This document shows, piece after piece, positions 31,159 through 40,389 of a DNA stretch of 40,418 nt (position 1 is the first letter of the stretch; the number at the start of each line of letters is the position of its first letter). Made by a program: the position numbers and the translations under genes. Origin of the DNA: Anaerosomatales bacterium (GTDB taxonomy: Bacteria > Actinomycetota > Coriobacteriia > Anaerosomatales > SLCP01). The notes under the pieces are model-generated. The model was not told where the DNA came from, made no database searches, and worked only from the letters and a program-made list of their open reading frames with translations. The DNA lies in assembly GCA_029210645.1 (NCBI GenBank), contig JARGFT010000010.1, forward strand, positions 1-40,418, in the 5' to 3' direction.

Positions 31159-32328
31159 ATCACCGGCACGCACCCAAGGGCTGAGGGCGGGTCCTCACGC
31201 CGAGTCGACCGTGTCGCCGCATTCGGGGGCGTGGTCGCACTCACCGGCTGTGCGCTGCTGCCATTCGTGGAGTTCCGCGCGAACCGCATCGTGAGCGGCG
31301 AACCCGAGAGCGTGCTTGCTGCCGGCATCGCGGGTTGGGTGCTCGTGGCGTTTGTCGTGCTCGCACTCGCCGGCGCGGTGGCACCGGAGCGCGCTCGCGG
31401 ACCGCTGCTGCTCGCCGCCGGTGCGGGTTCGGGGCTTGCGCTGCTCTGGGCGCTCGGCGTGGCGGCGGTGCGCCTCCAGCAGGGCGCTCCCGCCATCGCC
31501 CGCGTCTCGATCGGCCCGGGTGCGTGGCTTGCCGGTCTGGGCGCGCTTGTCGTGTGGTTCGCCGGCACCCGGGCGACCGGATCGGCGCGGGTGCGCCGTA
31601 CCGCAGGGGCTGTGGCCCTCCTCGGCGTGGCGGCCGTCCTGATGTGGGGCGGCCTGGCCGAGCTCTCGATAGCGCGGGAGTACGCGGTGCAGTCGAGGCG
31701 CTTCTGGGGGCTCGTGCGCCAACACCTCGTGCTCGCCGGCTCGGGAGTGGGGTTCGGGGTGCTCATCGGCATCCCGCTCGGCGTGCTCGCGTCGCGCAAC
31801 CGGGTGGTGCGCGAGGTCGGACTCGGGGTCGTGAGCGTGATCCAGACCATCCCGTCGATGGCGATGCTCGGGCTGCTCATCGCCCCACTCTCGGCACTGG
31901 GACTGGCTGCGATCGGCACGACACCGGCGGTCATCGCGCTCACGCTCTACGCGCTACTGCCGGTGATGCGCAACACGTTCGTGGGGCTTGCGGGTGTCGA
32001 TCCGGGCGTCATAGACGCCGGGCGTGGGATGGGGATGGGGCGCCTGCAGCTGCTCGTGCGTGTGGAGGCGCCGCTCGCGCTCCCGCTCGTCATCGAGGGC
32101 GTGCGGGCGGCCGCCGTGCTCGTCATCGGCATCGCCGCGGTGACCGCGTTCATCGGCGCGGGCGGGCTCGGCATCCTGGTCTTCCAGGGCTGGGGCCAGC
32201 AGGCCGACGACCTCACGCTGCTCGGCGCCATCCCGATGGTGGTGCTCGCGGTGCTCGCCGACATCTCGATGCGCGGACTGCGCCGGCTCGTTGTCTCGCC
32301 CGGTATCGAGGAAGGGGCCGTCTCGTGA
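31159..32328 (+). CDS. yehY: Osmolyte ABC permease (YehY-type), start uncertain
   Basis: From canonical GTG 31231 the protein has 365 residues but begins inside its first membrane helix. The reading frame is open upstream, and AGGGGG lies about 5 nt before an ATC at 31159, which would give 389 residues with a hydrophilic N-terminus and a complete first helix, close to the roughly 385 of E. coli YehY. ATC starts are rare, so a point change or read error in ATG is possible. The N-terminal half carries extra helices; the C-terminal half (about 175-385) is the BPD permease domain with IGIPLGVLASRN, IQTIPSMAMLGLLI, DAGRGMGMGRLQLLVRVEAPLALP and the EAA-loop region. Confidence 0.85.
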   Translation: MTGTHPRAEGGSSRRVDRVAAFGGVVALTGCALLPFVEFRANRIVSGEPESVLAAGIAGWVLVAFVVLALAGAVAPERARGPLLLAAGAGSGLALLWALGVAAVRLQQGAPAIARVSIGPGAWLAGLGALVVWFAGTRATGSARVRRTAGAVALLGVAAVLMWGGLAELSIAREYAVQSRRFWGLVRQHLVLAGSGVGFGVLIGIPLGVLASRNRVVREVGLGVVSVIQTIPSMAMLGLLIAPLSALGLAAIGTTPAVIALTLYALLPVMRNTFVGLAGVDPGVIDAGRGMGMGRLQLLVRVEAPLALPLVIEGVRAAAVLVIGIAAVTAFIGAGGLGILVFQGWGQQADDLTLLGAIPMVVLAVLADISMRGLRRLVVSPGIEEGAVS

Positions 32329-33485
32329 TCACGCTGCGCGACGTCACCAAGAGCTACGGCGAGGTCACGGCGGTCGACCGCGTCAGCTTCGAGGTTCCCT
32401 CGGGCGAGGTGTGCGTGCTCATCGGGCCGAGCGGCTGCGGCAAGACCACCACGCTGCGCATGATCAACCGGCTCATCGAGCCCACGAGCGGGACGATCGA
32501 GATCGACGGGCGCGACATCATGGACAGCCGCCCCGAGGAGCTGCGCCGCCACATCGGCTACGTCATCCAGTCGGTCGGGCTCTTTCCGCACCTCACGGTT
32601 GCCGAGAACGTGGCGACCGTCCCCAAGCTTCTCGGGTGGGAGCGGCGTCGCTACGAGCCCAAGGCACTGGAGCTTCTCGAGATCGTCGGGCTGCCACCTG
32701 CCGAGTACGCCGAGAAGTACCCGCGCCAGCTCTCCGGCGGCCAGGCGCAGCGCGTGGGTGTCGCCCGGGCGCTCGCTGCCGACCCGCCGCTGCTCCTCAT
32801 GGACGAGCCTTTCGGGGCGGTCGACCCGCTGACCCGCGAGCGGCTCCAGGCCGAGTTCGCACGCATCCAGCGCGAGCTGCGCAAGACAGTCATCTTCGTG
32901 ACCCACGACGTGGACGAGGCGATCAAGCTTGCCGACCGCATCGCGCTCATGCGCGCGGGCCGTCTCGAGCAGTACGACACGCCCGAGACGCTGCTCGACC
33001 ATCCCGCGAGCAAGTTCGTGCACGACTTCATGGGAAGCGACCGCGCGCTCAAACGCCTCGGGAGGGCGTGCGTGGCGGACGTGATGCGCACCGATGTCGA
33101 GTCCACGACCGATGGCACCCGCGCGATTCCGCGCGAGGCATGCACCGACTCGCGGTTCGTGTACCTGACCGACGAGAGCGGCGTCCTGGAGGGCTGGGTC
33201 GACTGCCGGGTGCTCGATGCCGGCACGCCACCCGAGGACGCGGGCACTCCGGTGGACTGGCGCGAAGCTGCGGTGCATCCGGAGACCACGCTCAAAGACG
33301 CGCTCTCGCGCATGCTCGGATTCGGGTTTCGCAACGTGGCCGTGGTGGATGCGCAGGGCCGCCTGGTGGGTGAGGTGTCGCTCGCTGCCATCGAGGCGAC
33401 GATGGCCGATGCGGATACTCACATCGCCAATCTCGAGGAGGGCGAGGTGCTCGGAGCGCTGCCCGACGAGGAGGCGCGGTCATGA
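32325..33485 (+). CDS. yehX: Osmolyte ABC ATPase with CBS domains (YehX/OpuCA-type)
   Basis: 386 residues from GTG 32325, overlapping the permease stop by 4 bp. Walker A GPSGCGKTT (34-42), signature LSGGQAQRVGVARAL, Walker B LLLMDEPFGAVDP, H-loop VTHDVDEA. Residues about 250-370 form a C-terminal CBS pair (VADVMRTDVEST..., HPETTLKDALSRMLGFGFRNVAVVDAQGRLVGEVSLAAIEA); in OpuA-type systems CBS domains sense ionic strength or cyclic dinucleotides. Its stop overlaps the next ATG. Confidence 0.93.
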   Translation: MITLRDVTKSYGEVTAVDRVSFEVPSGEVCVLIGPSGCGKTTTLRMINRLIEPTSGTIEIDGRDIMDSRPEELRRHIGYVIQSVGLFPHLTVAENVATVPKLLGWERRRYEPKALELLEIVGLPPAEYAEKYPRQLSGGQAQRVGVARALAADPPLLLMDEPFGAVDPLTRERLQAEFARIQRELRKTVIFVTHDVDEAIKLADRIALMRAGRLEQYDTPETLLDHPASKFVHDFMGSDRALKRLGRACVADVMRTDVESTTDGTRAIPREACTDSRFVYLTDESGVLEGWVDCRVLDAGTPPEDAGTPVDWREAAVHPETTLKDALSRMLGFGFRNVAVVDAQGRLVGEVSLAAIEATMADADTHIANLEEGEVLGALPDEEARS

Positions 33486-34234
33486 TGCTCGCGCCGCGCA
33501 TGAGGCCCGTGATCGCTGCGGTCGCCGGCGTTGTCGTCTTCGCCTGGATCGTCGGGCAGCAGGACCTGTGGGTCCGCGCGCTGAGTGCACTCTTCCCGGG
33601 CTCGGTCAGACCCGTCTACCCGGCGGCCACCGTCGCCGAACTCACGCTCCAACACCTGCGGCTCGTGGGCATCTCGAGCGGGCTCACACTGCTCGTGGGG
33701 ATACCGCTCGGCATCTGGGTGACCCGTCCGTCGGGCGCGGACTTCCGCGAGATCGTCTCGGCCTCGGTGGACTTCGGTCAGACCTTCCCGCCGGTGGCCG
33801 TCCTCGCGCTCATGATGCCGATCCTCGGATTCGGGCTCTGGCCCGCGGTGGTGGCACTCTTCCTCTACGGGATGTTCCCGGTGGTGAGCAACACGGTGGC
33901 CGGCCTGGAAGCGGTGCCGGGCACGCTGATCGACGCCGCGCGCGGGATGGGGATGGGGCGGGGTCGCATCCTGCTCGCCGTGGAGCTACCGCTTGCGGCC
34001 CGCGTGATCATGGCCGGCGTGCGGACCTCGGTCGTCATCAACATCGGGACGGCCACGGTAGCGGCGGCGGTGGGCGCCGGCGGGCTCGGGGACCCCATCA
34101 TCGGCGGCATCAACGTGCAGAACATGGCCTACGTGCTCCAGGGGGCGACGGCCGCAGCGCTGCTCGCGATCGTCGCCGACGGGTTGCTTGCCGGTGCCGA
34201 GCGGCTGCTGACCCCACGCGGGCTGGAGGCGTAA
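33482..34234 (+). CDS. yehW: Osmolyte ABC permease (YehW/OpuCD-type)
   Basis: 250 residues, ATG overlapping the ATPase stop. Six membrane helices of the BPD transporter type, with LVGIPLGIWVTRPSG, FGQTFPPVAVLALMMPILGFG, DAARGMGMGRGRILLAVELPLAARVIMAGVRTSVVINIGTATVAAAVGAGGLGDPI. It closes the four-gene osmolyte operon, pairing with the larger YehY-type permease as a heterodimer. Confidence 0.93.
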   Translation: MMLAPRMRPVIAAVAGVVVFAWIVGQQDLWVRALSALFPGSVRPVYPAATVAELTLQHLRLVGISSGLTLLVGIPLGIWVTRPSGADFREIVSASVDFGQTFPPVAVLALMMPILGFGLWPAVVALFLYGMFPVVSNTVAGLEAVPGTLIDAARGMGMGRGRILLAVELPLAARVIMAGVRTSVVINIGTATVAAAVGAGGLGDPIIGGINVQNMAYVLQGATAAALLAIVADGLLAGAERLLTPRGLEA

Positions 34235-34275
34235 GGGCCGCGAGACAGGGTGTGGGCGGGGGCCGTGGCATAGCC

Positions 34276-34311
34276 TCGAGTTACTGAGAACAATCGTTCC
34301 CACTAACTCGA
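34276..34311. promoter_or_regulatory. 36-bp symmetric dyad upstream of tilS
   Basis: TCGAGTTA (34276-34283) and TAACTCGA (34304-34311) are perfect inverted copies; nested inside are GAAC (34288-34291) and GTTC (34296-34299) around AATC, with 4-nt unmatched steps between. The symmetry is exact. It lies 57 bp before tilS in an otherwise featureless 133-bp gap and looks like a regulator site rather than a terminator. Confidence 0.5.
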
Positions 34312-34355
34312 CGGTACCGGGAGACCCCTCCGGGGCGAGCGCGGCCCCGCTGCGC

Positions 34356-34361
34356 TACCCT
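34356..34361 (+). promoter_or_regulatory. -10 box TACCCT placing transcription start on the tilS ATG
   Basis: TACCCT is followed by GGTTCC and the ATG at 34368, with no Shine-Dalgarno sequence. This predicts a leaderless transcript for the tilS-hpt-ftsH run. The -35 region is weak. Confidence 0.4.
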
Positions 34362-34367
34362 GGTTCC

Positions 34368-35783
34368 ATGACCACCCTTCCCGACATCGCCCGTGCCACC
34401 GTCGCCGACCACTCCATGCTGCCACCCGGCACGCCCGTCGTCGCCATGGTCTCCGGCGGCGCCGACTCGATGGCGCTGCTCCACCTGCTCGCCAACGCCC
34501 ACCTCGGCGATGCCCTGCACCTGAGCGTCCTGCACATCAACCACCTGCTGCGAGGCGCCGACGCCGACGCCGACGAGGCCTTCGTCGCCGCCGAGTGCGA
34601 GCGGCTCGGAGTCCCCTGCCGCACGGTGCGCTTCGACGTCGCCGGCTACGCGGCTGCCGAGGGGCTCAACCTCGAGGACGCCGGGCGTCAGGTGCGCTAC
34701 CGGTTCGCGGCCGAAGAAGCCGACGCACGCGCCGCCGCCGCGCGCGCCGCCGCGGCGGACCTGCCGCCCGAGGCCGCACGCATCGCCGTCGCCCACACCC
34801 TCGACGACCGCATCGAGACCTTCCTCGCCCGCCTGCTCTCCGGCTCCGGTGCCGGCGGGCTCGCGTCGATCCGGCACGTGCGCGGTCGGATCATCCGGCC
34901 GCTGCTCGACGCTCCTCGCGCGGACGTCCACTCATGGCTCGCCGCCCAACCGCACGCCGCCTGGCGCGAGGACGCCACCAACCTCGACACCTCGCGCCAG
35001 CGGGCTCGGATCCGCCACGACGTCGTCCCCGCCCTGCTCGCCGCAGAACCCGCATTGCGCACGACGCTCGGCCGCACGATGCGCATCCTGGCCGATGAGG
35101 ACGACATGCTCTCGTCTATGGCCGACGCGTTCGCCCGCGACTTCGCGGCGGAAGACAGCCGCCCGGGTGAGGTCGCGCTCGACCGCCCCATGATGGCGAC
35201 TCTCTCGCGCGCGATGCAGCGCAGGACCATCCGGGCGGCGCTCGAGGCCGCCTTCCCGCACGCCTCGCGCCTGGACTCGGCCCACATCGAGGCGATCGTC
35301 CAGGGCCTGGACGACGACGCCTTCGCCCGCGACCTCTCGTGCGGCCTGCGGGCCTTCACGGAGTACGGTAAAATAGTGGTTTCGCACCGGGAGAAGCACT
35401 ACCCGGGCGTGGCACCTTCTTTGCTCCCTGTGCCGGGAGGCGCCGACCTCGGCCCGGCAGGGTCGCTGGAGGCCACCATGGTCGATCCGGGAGACGTCGC
35501 CGGAGAGAGCCGGAGCGTCGTCGTCGATCCGGGTGGCGCCACGGAGTTCACGATCGGCCGGGTGCGTGAGGGGGAGCGGATGCGCCCCCTCGGCATGGAC
35601 GGTACGAAGAAGCTTGCCGACCTGCTGGCCGACGAGAAAGTGCCCCGTTGCGAGAGACACGGCGTCCCGGTCGTGCGTGACGGGGACCGGGTCGTCTGGC
35701 TTGCGGGTGTGAGGATGAGCGACGAGTACAAGGTGGGGCCGCATACCACCCGGGCGGTGCGGCTCACATGGCGAACCGGGTAG
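34368..35783 (+). CDS. tilS: tRNA-Ile lysidine synthetase
   Basis: 471 residues. The N-terminal PP-loop ATPase motif SGGADS (29-34) in VVAMVSGGADSMALLHLL is followed by HLSVLHINHLLRGADADADEAFVAAECERLGVPC and RIAVAHTLDDRIETFLARLL. A TilS substrate-binding region and C-terminal TilS_C domain (IGRVREGERMRPLGMDGTKKLADLLADEKVPRCERHGVPVV) complete the protein. It converts C34 of tRNA-Ile2 to lysidine. Conserved order tilS-hpt-ftsH follows. It appears leaderless. Confidence 0.95.
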   Translation: MTTLPDIARATVADHSMLPPGTPVVAMVSGGADSMALLHLLANAHLGDALHLSVLHINHLLRGADADADEAFVAAECERLGVPCRTVRFDVAGYAAAEGLNLEDAGRQVRYRFAAEEADARAAAARAAAADLPPEAARIAVAHTLDDRIETFLARLLSGSGAGGLASIRHVRGRIIRPLLDAPRADVHSWLAAQPHAAWREDATNLDTSRQRARIRHDVVPALLAAEPALRTTLGRTMRILADEDDMLSSMADAFARDFAAEDSRPGEVALDRPMMATLSRAMQRRTIRAALEAAFPHASRLDSAHIEAIVQGLDDDAFARDLSCGLRAFTEYGKIVVSHREKHYPGVAPSLLPVPGGADLGPAGSLEATMVDPGDVAGESRSVVVDPGGATEFTIGRVREGERMRPLGMDGTKKLADLLADEKVPRCERHGVPVVRDGDRVVWLAGVRMSDEYKVGPHTTRAVRLTWRTG

Positions 35784-35817
35784 CTGGCCGGACGTACGCG
35801 AAGGACAGGAGTGACGG

Positions 35818-36357
35818 ATGCACCCCGATCTCGACCACATAGTCCTGACCGAGGACGAGATCAAGCGGCGTGTCGCCGAGCTTGGCGAACAGGTCAGCCG
35901 CGACTACGGCGAGGAGTCGATCCTGCTCATCGCCGTGCTCCGTGGCGCGGCGCTCTTCGTCGCCGACCTCGCCCGTGAGATCACCTCGCCGATCGAGATC
36001 GACTTCATGGCCGTCTCGTCGTACGGCTCGTCCACGGAATCCTCGGGCGTGGTCCGCATCATCAAGGACCTCGAGGAGCTCATCGAGGGCCGCAACGTGC
36101 TCGTGGTCGAGGACATTATCGATACCGGCCTGACTCTGAAGTACCTGCTGAAGAACCTGGCTTCACGCAAGCCCAAGACGCTCGAGATCGTCTCGCTGCT
36201 GTACAAGAAGGACAAGCAGCGGGTACCTATCTCATGCAAGTACGTCGGCTTCGACGTGCCCGACGAGTTCGTTGTGGGCTACGGTCTCGACTATGCCGAG
36301 AGATACCGCAACCTGCCCTACATCGGCGTCCTGCGACGGGAGATCTACGCAGAGTAG
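35818..36357 (+). CDS. hpt: Hypoxanthine phosphoribosyltransferase
   Basis: 179 residues, ATG after AGGAGTGACGG. Type I phosphoribosyltransferase with the PRPP motif VLVVEDIIDTGLTLKYLL (about 96-113), the metal/purine loop VLRGAALFVADLAREI, the flexible loop SYGSSTESSG, and C-terminal KYVGFDVPDEFVVGYGLDYAERYRNLPYIGVL. It salvages hypoxanthine, and often guanine, to IMP/GMP. It lies between tilS and ftsH, the widely conserved arrangement. Confidence 0.96.
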   Translation: MHPDLDHIVLTEDEIKRRVAELGEQVSRDYGEESILLIAVLRGAALFVADLAREITSPIEIDFMAVSSYGSSTESSGVVRIIKDLEELIEGRNVLVVEDIIDTGLTLKYLLKNLASRKPKTLEIVSLLYKKDKQRVPISCKYVGFDVPDEFVVGYGLDYAERYRNLPYIGVLRREIYAE

Positions 36358-36393
36358 CGGCCGAAGCACCCTCTTTGAGGAGACTGAGAGCAC

Positions 36394-38388
36394 TTGAACA
36401 AGAACCTGAGAACCGTTCTGCTCTACCTGGTCCTGCTCGTGGCGGCCGTGTACTTCGTCACCGGTACGTTCAGCGCTGCCGAGGGTCCCACCGAGCTCAC
36501 CACCAGCGAGTTCCTTGCTGCGCTGGATGACGACCGCGTCACCGAGGTCACCTTCAAGGCCAACGATCGCGTCGTCGAGGGCCAGTACTACCCGACCGAC
36601 GCGGCGGCCGAGCGGGGCGAGACGGCGCTCAAGTCCTTCACCTCCACGTGGGCCGGCGAGGACTCCTTCAACGCGCTGATGGCCGAGCACCGCGACGTCG
36701 AGTTCGCCATCGATCCCCAGAACACGTCGCTGTGGGTCGGGTTGCTCACCTCGCTGCTGCCCATCGGCATCCTCATCCTGGTGATGCTCTACTTCTTCAG
36801 CCAGATGCAGGGCGGCAACTCCAAGGTGATGTCGTTTGGCAAGGCCAAGGCCAAGCGCATGACGCGCGACCAGCCGCGGGTGACCTTCAAAGACGTCGCC
36901 GGCGCCGACGAGGCCATCGAGGAGCTCGAGGAGATCAAGGAGTTCCTCGCCAACCCCGGCAAGTTCCAGGCGCTGGGCGCCAAGATCCCCAAGGGCGTGC
37001 TGCTCGTCGGACCTCCCGGTACCGGCAAGACGCTGCTCGCTCGCGCGGTCGCCGGCGAGGCTGCCGTACCGTTCTTCTCGATATCGGGTTCTGACTTCGT
37101 CGAGATGTTCGTGGGCGTGGGCGCGAGCCGCGTGCGCGACCTCTTCGAGCAGGCCAAGGCCGCCAGCCCCTGCATCATCTTCATGGACGAGATCGACGCG
37201 GTCGGCCGCCAGCGCGGCGCCGGCCTCGGCGGCGGTCACGACGAGCGCGAGCAGACGCTCAACCAGCTCCTGGTGGAGATGGACGGCTTCGACATGAACG
37301 ACAACGTCATCCTCATCGCGGCGACCAACCGTCCCGACATCCTCGACCCGGCGCTTCTGCGCCCGGGCCGCTTCGACCGCCAGATCACCGTCGATCGCCC
37401 GGACCTCAAGGGGCGCGAGGAGATCCTGAAGATCCACGCACGGGGCAAGCCGATGGAGGACGACATCGAGCTGGAGGTGCTTGCGCGCCGCACTCCGGGC
37501 TTTACCGGTGCTGACCTCGCCAACCTCGTGAACGAGGCAGCGCTGCTCGCCGCCCGCCACGGCAAGAAGAAGATCGACATGAAGGAGCTCGACGAGGCCA
37601 TCGAGCGCGTGATCTCCGGGCCGGAGCGCAAGAGCCGGCTGATCTCCGAGGAAGAGAAGAAGATCATCGCGTACCACGAGGCGGGCCACGCGCTTGTGGG
37701 CCACGTGTTGCCCACCACCGACCCCATCCACAAGATCTCGATCATCGCCCGCGGTCAGGCGCTCGGCTACACGCTCGCGCTGCCCTCGGAGGACCGTTTC
37801 CTCACCTCGCGCACCTACATGCTCGACAACATCGCGATGCTGCTCGGCGGGCGCGTGGCCGAGGAGGTCGCGATGGGCGACATCACCACCGGCGCGAGTA
37901 ACGACATCGAGCGGGCCACCAAGACCGCCAAGCAGATGGTCATGCGCTTCGGGATGAGCGACAAGCTCGGCCCGCAGACCTTTGGCGATGCGAACCACGA
38001 GGTCTTTCTCGGCCGGGACTTCTCGGCCAACGCGGACTACAGCCCCGAGATCGCCTACGAGATCGACAAGGAAGTCAGGCGTCTCATCGACGAGTCCTAC
38101 GAGATCGCTCGCCGGATCCTCACCGAGCGCCGCACCCAGCTCGATCTGATGGCCGACGTGCTCGTCGAGCGCGAGACGGTCGACAAGGACGAGCTCGAGG
38201 CCCTGCTCGACGGCAGGTGGGACGAGTTCCTTGTCCGGGAGGCCGCCGCCAAGGAAGCCGAGCCCGAGGCGGAGCCCGAGGCCGGTGCGGAGGAGGAGAC
38301 TCCTGCCGACGAGCGTGCCGCCGCCGAGGGCGACGAGGGTGGTCGCAAGGAAGCCCCTGGCGCTCCGCCGGCGGTGACCGGGGCGTAG
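36394..38388 (+). CDS. ftsH: ATP-dependent zinc metalloprotease FtsH
   Basis: 664 residues from TTG 36394, with GAGGAG 11 nt upstream. Two membrane segments (about 6-24 and 115-136) flank the FtsH_ext extracytoplasmic domain. The AAA module has Walker A GPPGTGKT (206-213), Walker B IIFMDEID, and the second-region-of-homology RPGRFDRQ; the zinc site is HEAGH (428-432) with the more distal Asp in [11 protein letters not shown] Glu/Ala-rich C-terminal tail of about 50 residues follows. It degrades membrane and short-lived cytosolic proteins and could interact with the SPFH/NfeD pair encoded at 20891-22319. Confidence 0.97.
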   Translation: MNKNLRTVLLYLVLLVAAVYFVTGTFSAAEGPTELTTSEFLAALDDDRVTEVTFKANDRVVEGQYYPTDAAAERGETALKSFTSTWAGEDSFNALMAEHRDVEFAIDPQNTSLWVGLLTSLLPIGILILVMLYFFSQMQGGNSKVMSFGKAKAKRMTRDQPRVTFKDVAGADEAIEELEEIKEFLANPGKFQALGAKIPKGVLLVGPPGTGKTLLARAVAGEAAVPFFSISGSDFVEMFVGVGASRVRDLFEQAKAASPCIIFMDEIDAVGRQRGAGLGGGHDEREQTLNQLLVEMDGFDMNDNVILIAATNRPDILDPALLRPGRFDRQITVDRPDLKGREEILKIHARGKPMEDDIELEVLARRTPGFTGADLANLVNEAALLAARHGKKKIDMKELDEAIERVISGPERKSRLISEEEKKIIAYHEAGHALVGHVLPTTDPIHKISIIARGQALGYTLALPSEDRFLTSRTYMLDNIAMLLGGRVAEEVAMGDITTGASNDIERATKTAKQMVMRFGMSDKLGPQTFGDANHEVFLGRDFSANADYSPEIAYEIDKEVRRLIDESYEIARRILTERRTQLDLMADVLVERETVDKDELEALLDGRWDEFLVREAAAKEAEPEAEPEAGAEEETPADERAAAEGDEGGRKEAPGAPPAVTGA

Positions 38389-38435
38389 TCGACATCGCGG
38401 GACACCCGGGTGTGCTGCATGTCAGCGGTGCGCGG

Positions 38436-38441
38436 TATACT
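38436..38441 (+). promoter_or_regulatory. -10 box TATACT before the two-component genes
   Basis: TATACT lies 58 bp before GTG 38500, in the 111-bp gap after ftsH. The expected -35 position holds TGCTGC or similar, a weak match, so this may be an activator-dependent or minor promoter. Confidence 0.4.
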
Positions 38442-38499
38442 GCCAGAGGGAAGGTCGCAGGGGGCGGCCGGCAGCCCGGCAGCATACGAGGGGTGAAGC

Positions 38500-39726
38500 G
38501 TGGCAACTGACCGGCAGGCACGACCGGGTACCGGGGCGTGGCAGGCGCGAGTGTCTGCTGATGGAGTCGAGGCCCGGCCGTGGTGGCGCCGCCTGGGCAG
38601 GCGCAACGGTACCGCCGGCATGCATGATCAGCTCATCGCGTCGCTCAACGACGTCGCGGCCGCGGTGTCTTCAACCCTCTCGGTCGACGAGGTGCTCAAG
38701 ACCATCGTCGAGCGCGCCAAGCGGGTCACGAACACCGACAAGGCGGTCTTGCTGCTCACCTCCGAGCACGGCGATAAGCTCGACTTCGAGACGCTCAACG
38801 TGCGTGGTGCGATGGCCGAGCATCCCGAGGACTGGTGGAGCCCGCGGCTGCAGTCCATCGCCAGCGAGGTGCTTCACAACGGGCGCACCTACCTCGACCA
38901 CGACGAGCGGCAGGGCGCGTGGATGCTCTGCGCTCCCATCAAGATCAACGAGCAGCCCATCGGTCTGCTCTGTGCGATCAACAGCGAGACCCGGCCGTTC
39001 ACCGAGTACGAGACCGAGTACCTCGCGATCCTGAGCTCGTTCGCTGCTTCGGCCGTGGTCAACGCGCGTCTGACCGAGGAGAACCGCTACGTGCTCCTCG
39101 CCTCGGAGCGCGACCGCATCGCCCGCGAGATGCACGACGGCATCGCCCAGTCGCTCTTCTCTATCTCGCTCGGGCTCGAGGTGTGCAAGAAGCAGGTCGC
39201 GCGGGGCGACTGCACTCACATCCCCACACGGCTCGAAGAGCTGCAGGACGAGCTCAACACGAGCATGGTGGAGCTGCGCCAGGTCATCTACGACCTGCGC
39301 CCCGCCAAGCTCAAGGAGCTCGGGCTGGTCGAGGCGATCGAGAACTGGCTCAAGGAGTCGACCAATCATCACGATATACAGGGTGAACTCACCGTCACAG
39401 GCGAGCGGCGCCTGTTGACCGGTGCAGCCGAGGCGTGCCTGTATCGCGTGGCCAAGGAGGCCACGAGCAACGTTATCAGGCATGCAGGGGCCGGATCGGT
39501 CAAGGTGCAGGTCGACTACCAGCCGCTCGCCGTGGTCCTCACGGTGACAGATGATGGCTCGGGGTTCGACGTGGAGGAAGTTCGCAGGATGACCGTCCAC
39601 CGGGGCTCGGTGGGGCTGCACAGCATCGCCGAGCGGGTCAGGGCCGAGGGAGGCAAGCTCGAGGTCAGGAGTCGCCCGGGCGAGGGAACGCGCGTGCGGG
39701 TCGAACTGCCGCTCGAGAGGAGGTGA
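38500..39726 (+). CDS. GAF-domain sensor histidine kinase (NarL-partner, HisKA_3 type)
   Basis: 408 residues from GTG 38500, 8 nt after GAGGGG. There are no membrane spans, so it is a soluble sensor. A GAF domain occupies about 45-190 (TDKAVLLLTSEHGDKLDFE, WMLCAPIKINEQPIGLLCAIN). The HisKA_3 dimerisation helix ERDRIAREMHDGIAQSLF carries phospho-acceptor H212, followed by ELRQVIYDLRPAKLKELGL and an HATPase domain with N-box EATSNVIRHA and G-boxes DDGSGF and GSVGLHSIAERV. It would phosphorylate the adjacent response regulator (6 bp apart). Ligand unknown; C144 or C158 in the GAF domain might be involved. Confidence 0.93.
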   Translation: MATDRQARPGTGAWQARVSADGVEARPWWRRLGRRNGTAGMHDQLIASLNDVAAAVSSTLSVDEVLKTIVERAKRVTNTDKAVLLLTSEHGDKLDFETLNVRGAMAEHPEDWWSPRLQSIASEVLHNGRTYLDHDERQGAWMLCAPIKINEQPIGLLCAINSETRPFTEYETEYLAILSSFAASAVVNARLTEENRYVLLASERDRIAREMHDGIAQSLFSISLGLEVCKKQVARGDCTHIPTRLEELQDELNTSMVELRQVIYDLRPAKLKELGLVEAIENWLKESTNHHDIQGELTVTGERRLLTGAAEACLYRVAKEATSNVIRHAGAGSVKVQVDYQPLAVVLTVTDDGSGFDVEEVRRMTVHRGSVGLHSIAERVRAEGGKLEVRSRPGEGTRVRVELPLERR

Positions 39727-39732
39727 CGCAGC

Positions 39733-40389
39733 GTGATCAGGGTCTTCATAGCCGACGACCACGAGCTGGTGCGGTTCGCGCTGCGCGCACTGCTCGAGAG
39801 CGAGCCGGATCTGGAACTCGTCGGGGAGGCCGAGAACGGTCATCTCGCGGTCGAGCGCGTGCTCGAGGTCAAGCCCGATGTTCTCCTGCTCGACATGCGT
39901 ATGCCCGGCTACGGGGGTGCCGAGGTGTGCCGCCGGGTGCGGGCAGAGTGGCCGGACACCCGCGTTCTCGTACTCACCAGCTACGATGACGACGAAGAGC
40001 TCTTCAGCGTGCTGGCGGCCGGTGCATCCGGTTACCTGCTCAAAGACGCGCGTCCCGACAACGTCGCCAATGCGGTGCGCTCCGTGGCCGAGGGTCAGGC
40101 GGTCTTCGATGACGCGATCGCACAGCGGATCATCGCCGGTCAGAACGGTGCCGGGATCGGGGAAGAGGGCGTGGCCCTGCGCGAGTCACTCTCCGAGCGC
40201 GAGATGGAGGTCCTCGAGCTCATGGCCAGGGGCTTCAGCAACAAGGAGATCGGGCGTGCGCTGTGGATCGGGGAGACCACCGTCAAGACGCATGTGAGCC
40301 ACATCCTGCGCAAGCTCGACGGCTCGGACCGTACGCAGGCGGTTCTGAGGGCGGTGCGGCTCGGTATCGTAGCGATGGCTGCGGAGTAG
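39733..40389 (+). CDS. NarL/LuxR-family response regulator
   Basis: 218 residues from GTG 39733, with GAGG upstream overlapping the end of the kinase gene. The receiver domain has acidic pocket D8/D9, phospho-acceptor D54 (LLLDMRMPG), and K in LLKDARPDNV. The C-terminal LuxR helix-turn-helix reads ESLSEREMEVLELMARGFSNKEIGRALWIGETTVKTHVSHILRKL. It is the partner of the preceding kinase. Targets are unknown. The remaining 29 bp of the window show nothing further. Confidence 0.95.
   Translation: MIRVFIADDHELVRFALRALLESEPDLELVGEAENGHLAVERVLEVKPDVLLLDMRMPGYGGAEVCRRVRAEWPDTRVLVLTSYDDDEELFSVLAAGASGYLLKDARPDNVANAVRSVAEGQAVFDDAIAQRIIAGQNGAGIGEEGVALRESLSEREMEVLELMARGFSNKEIGRALWIGETTVKTHVSHILRKLDGSDRTQAVLRAVRLGIVAMAAE

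Noticed and set aside
36232-37998. A 588-codon minus-strand frame opposite ftsH
   Set aside because: It is the antisense shadow of FtsH, whose plus-strand AAA and zinc motifs are complete.
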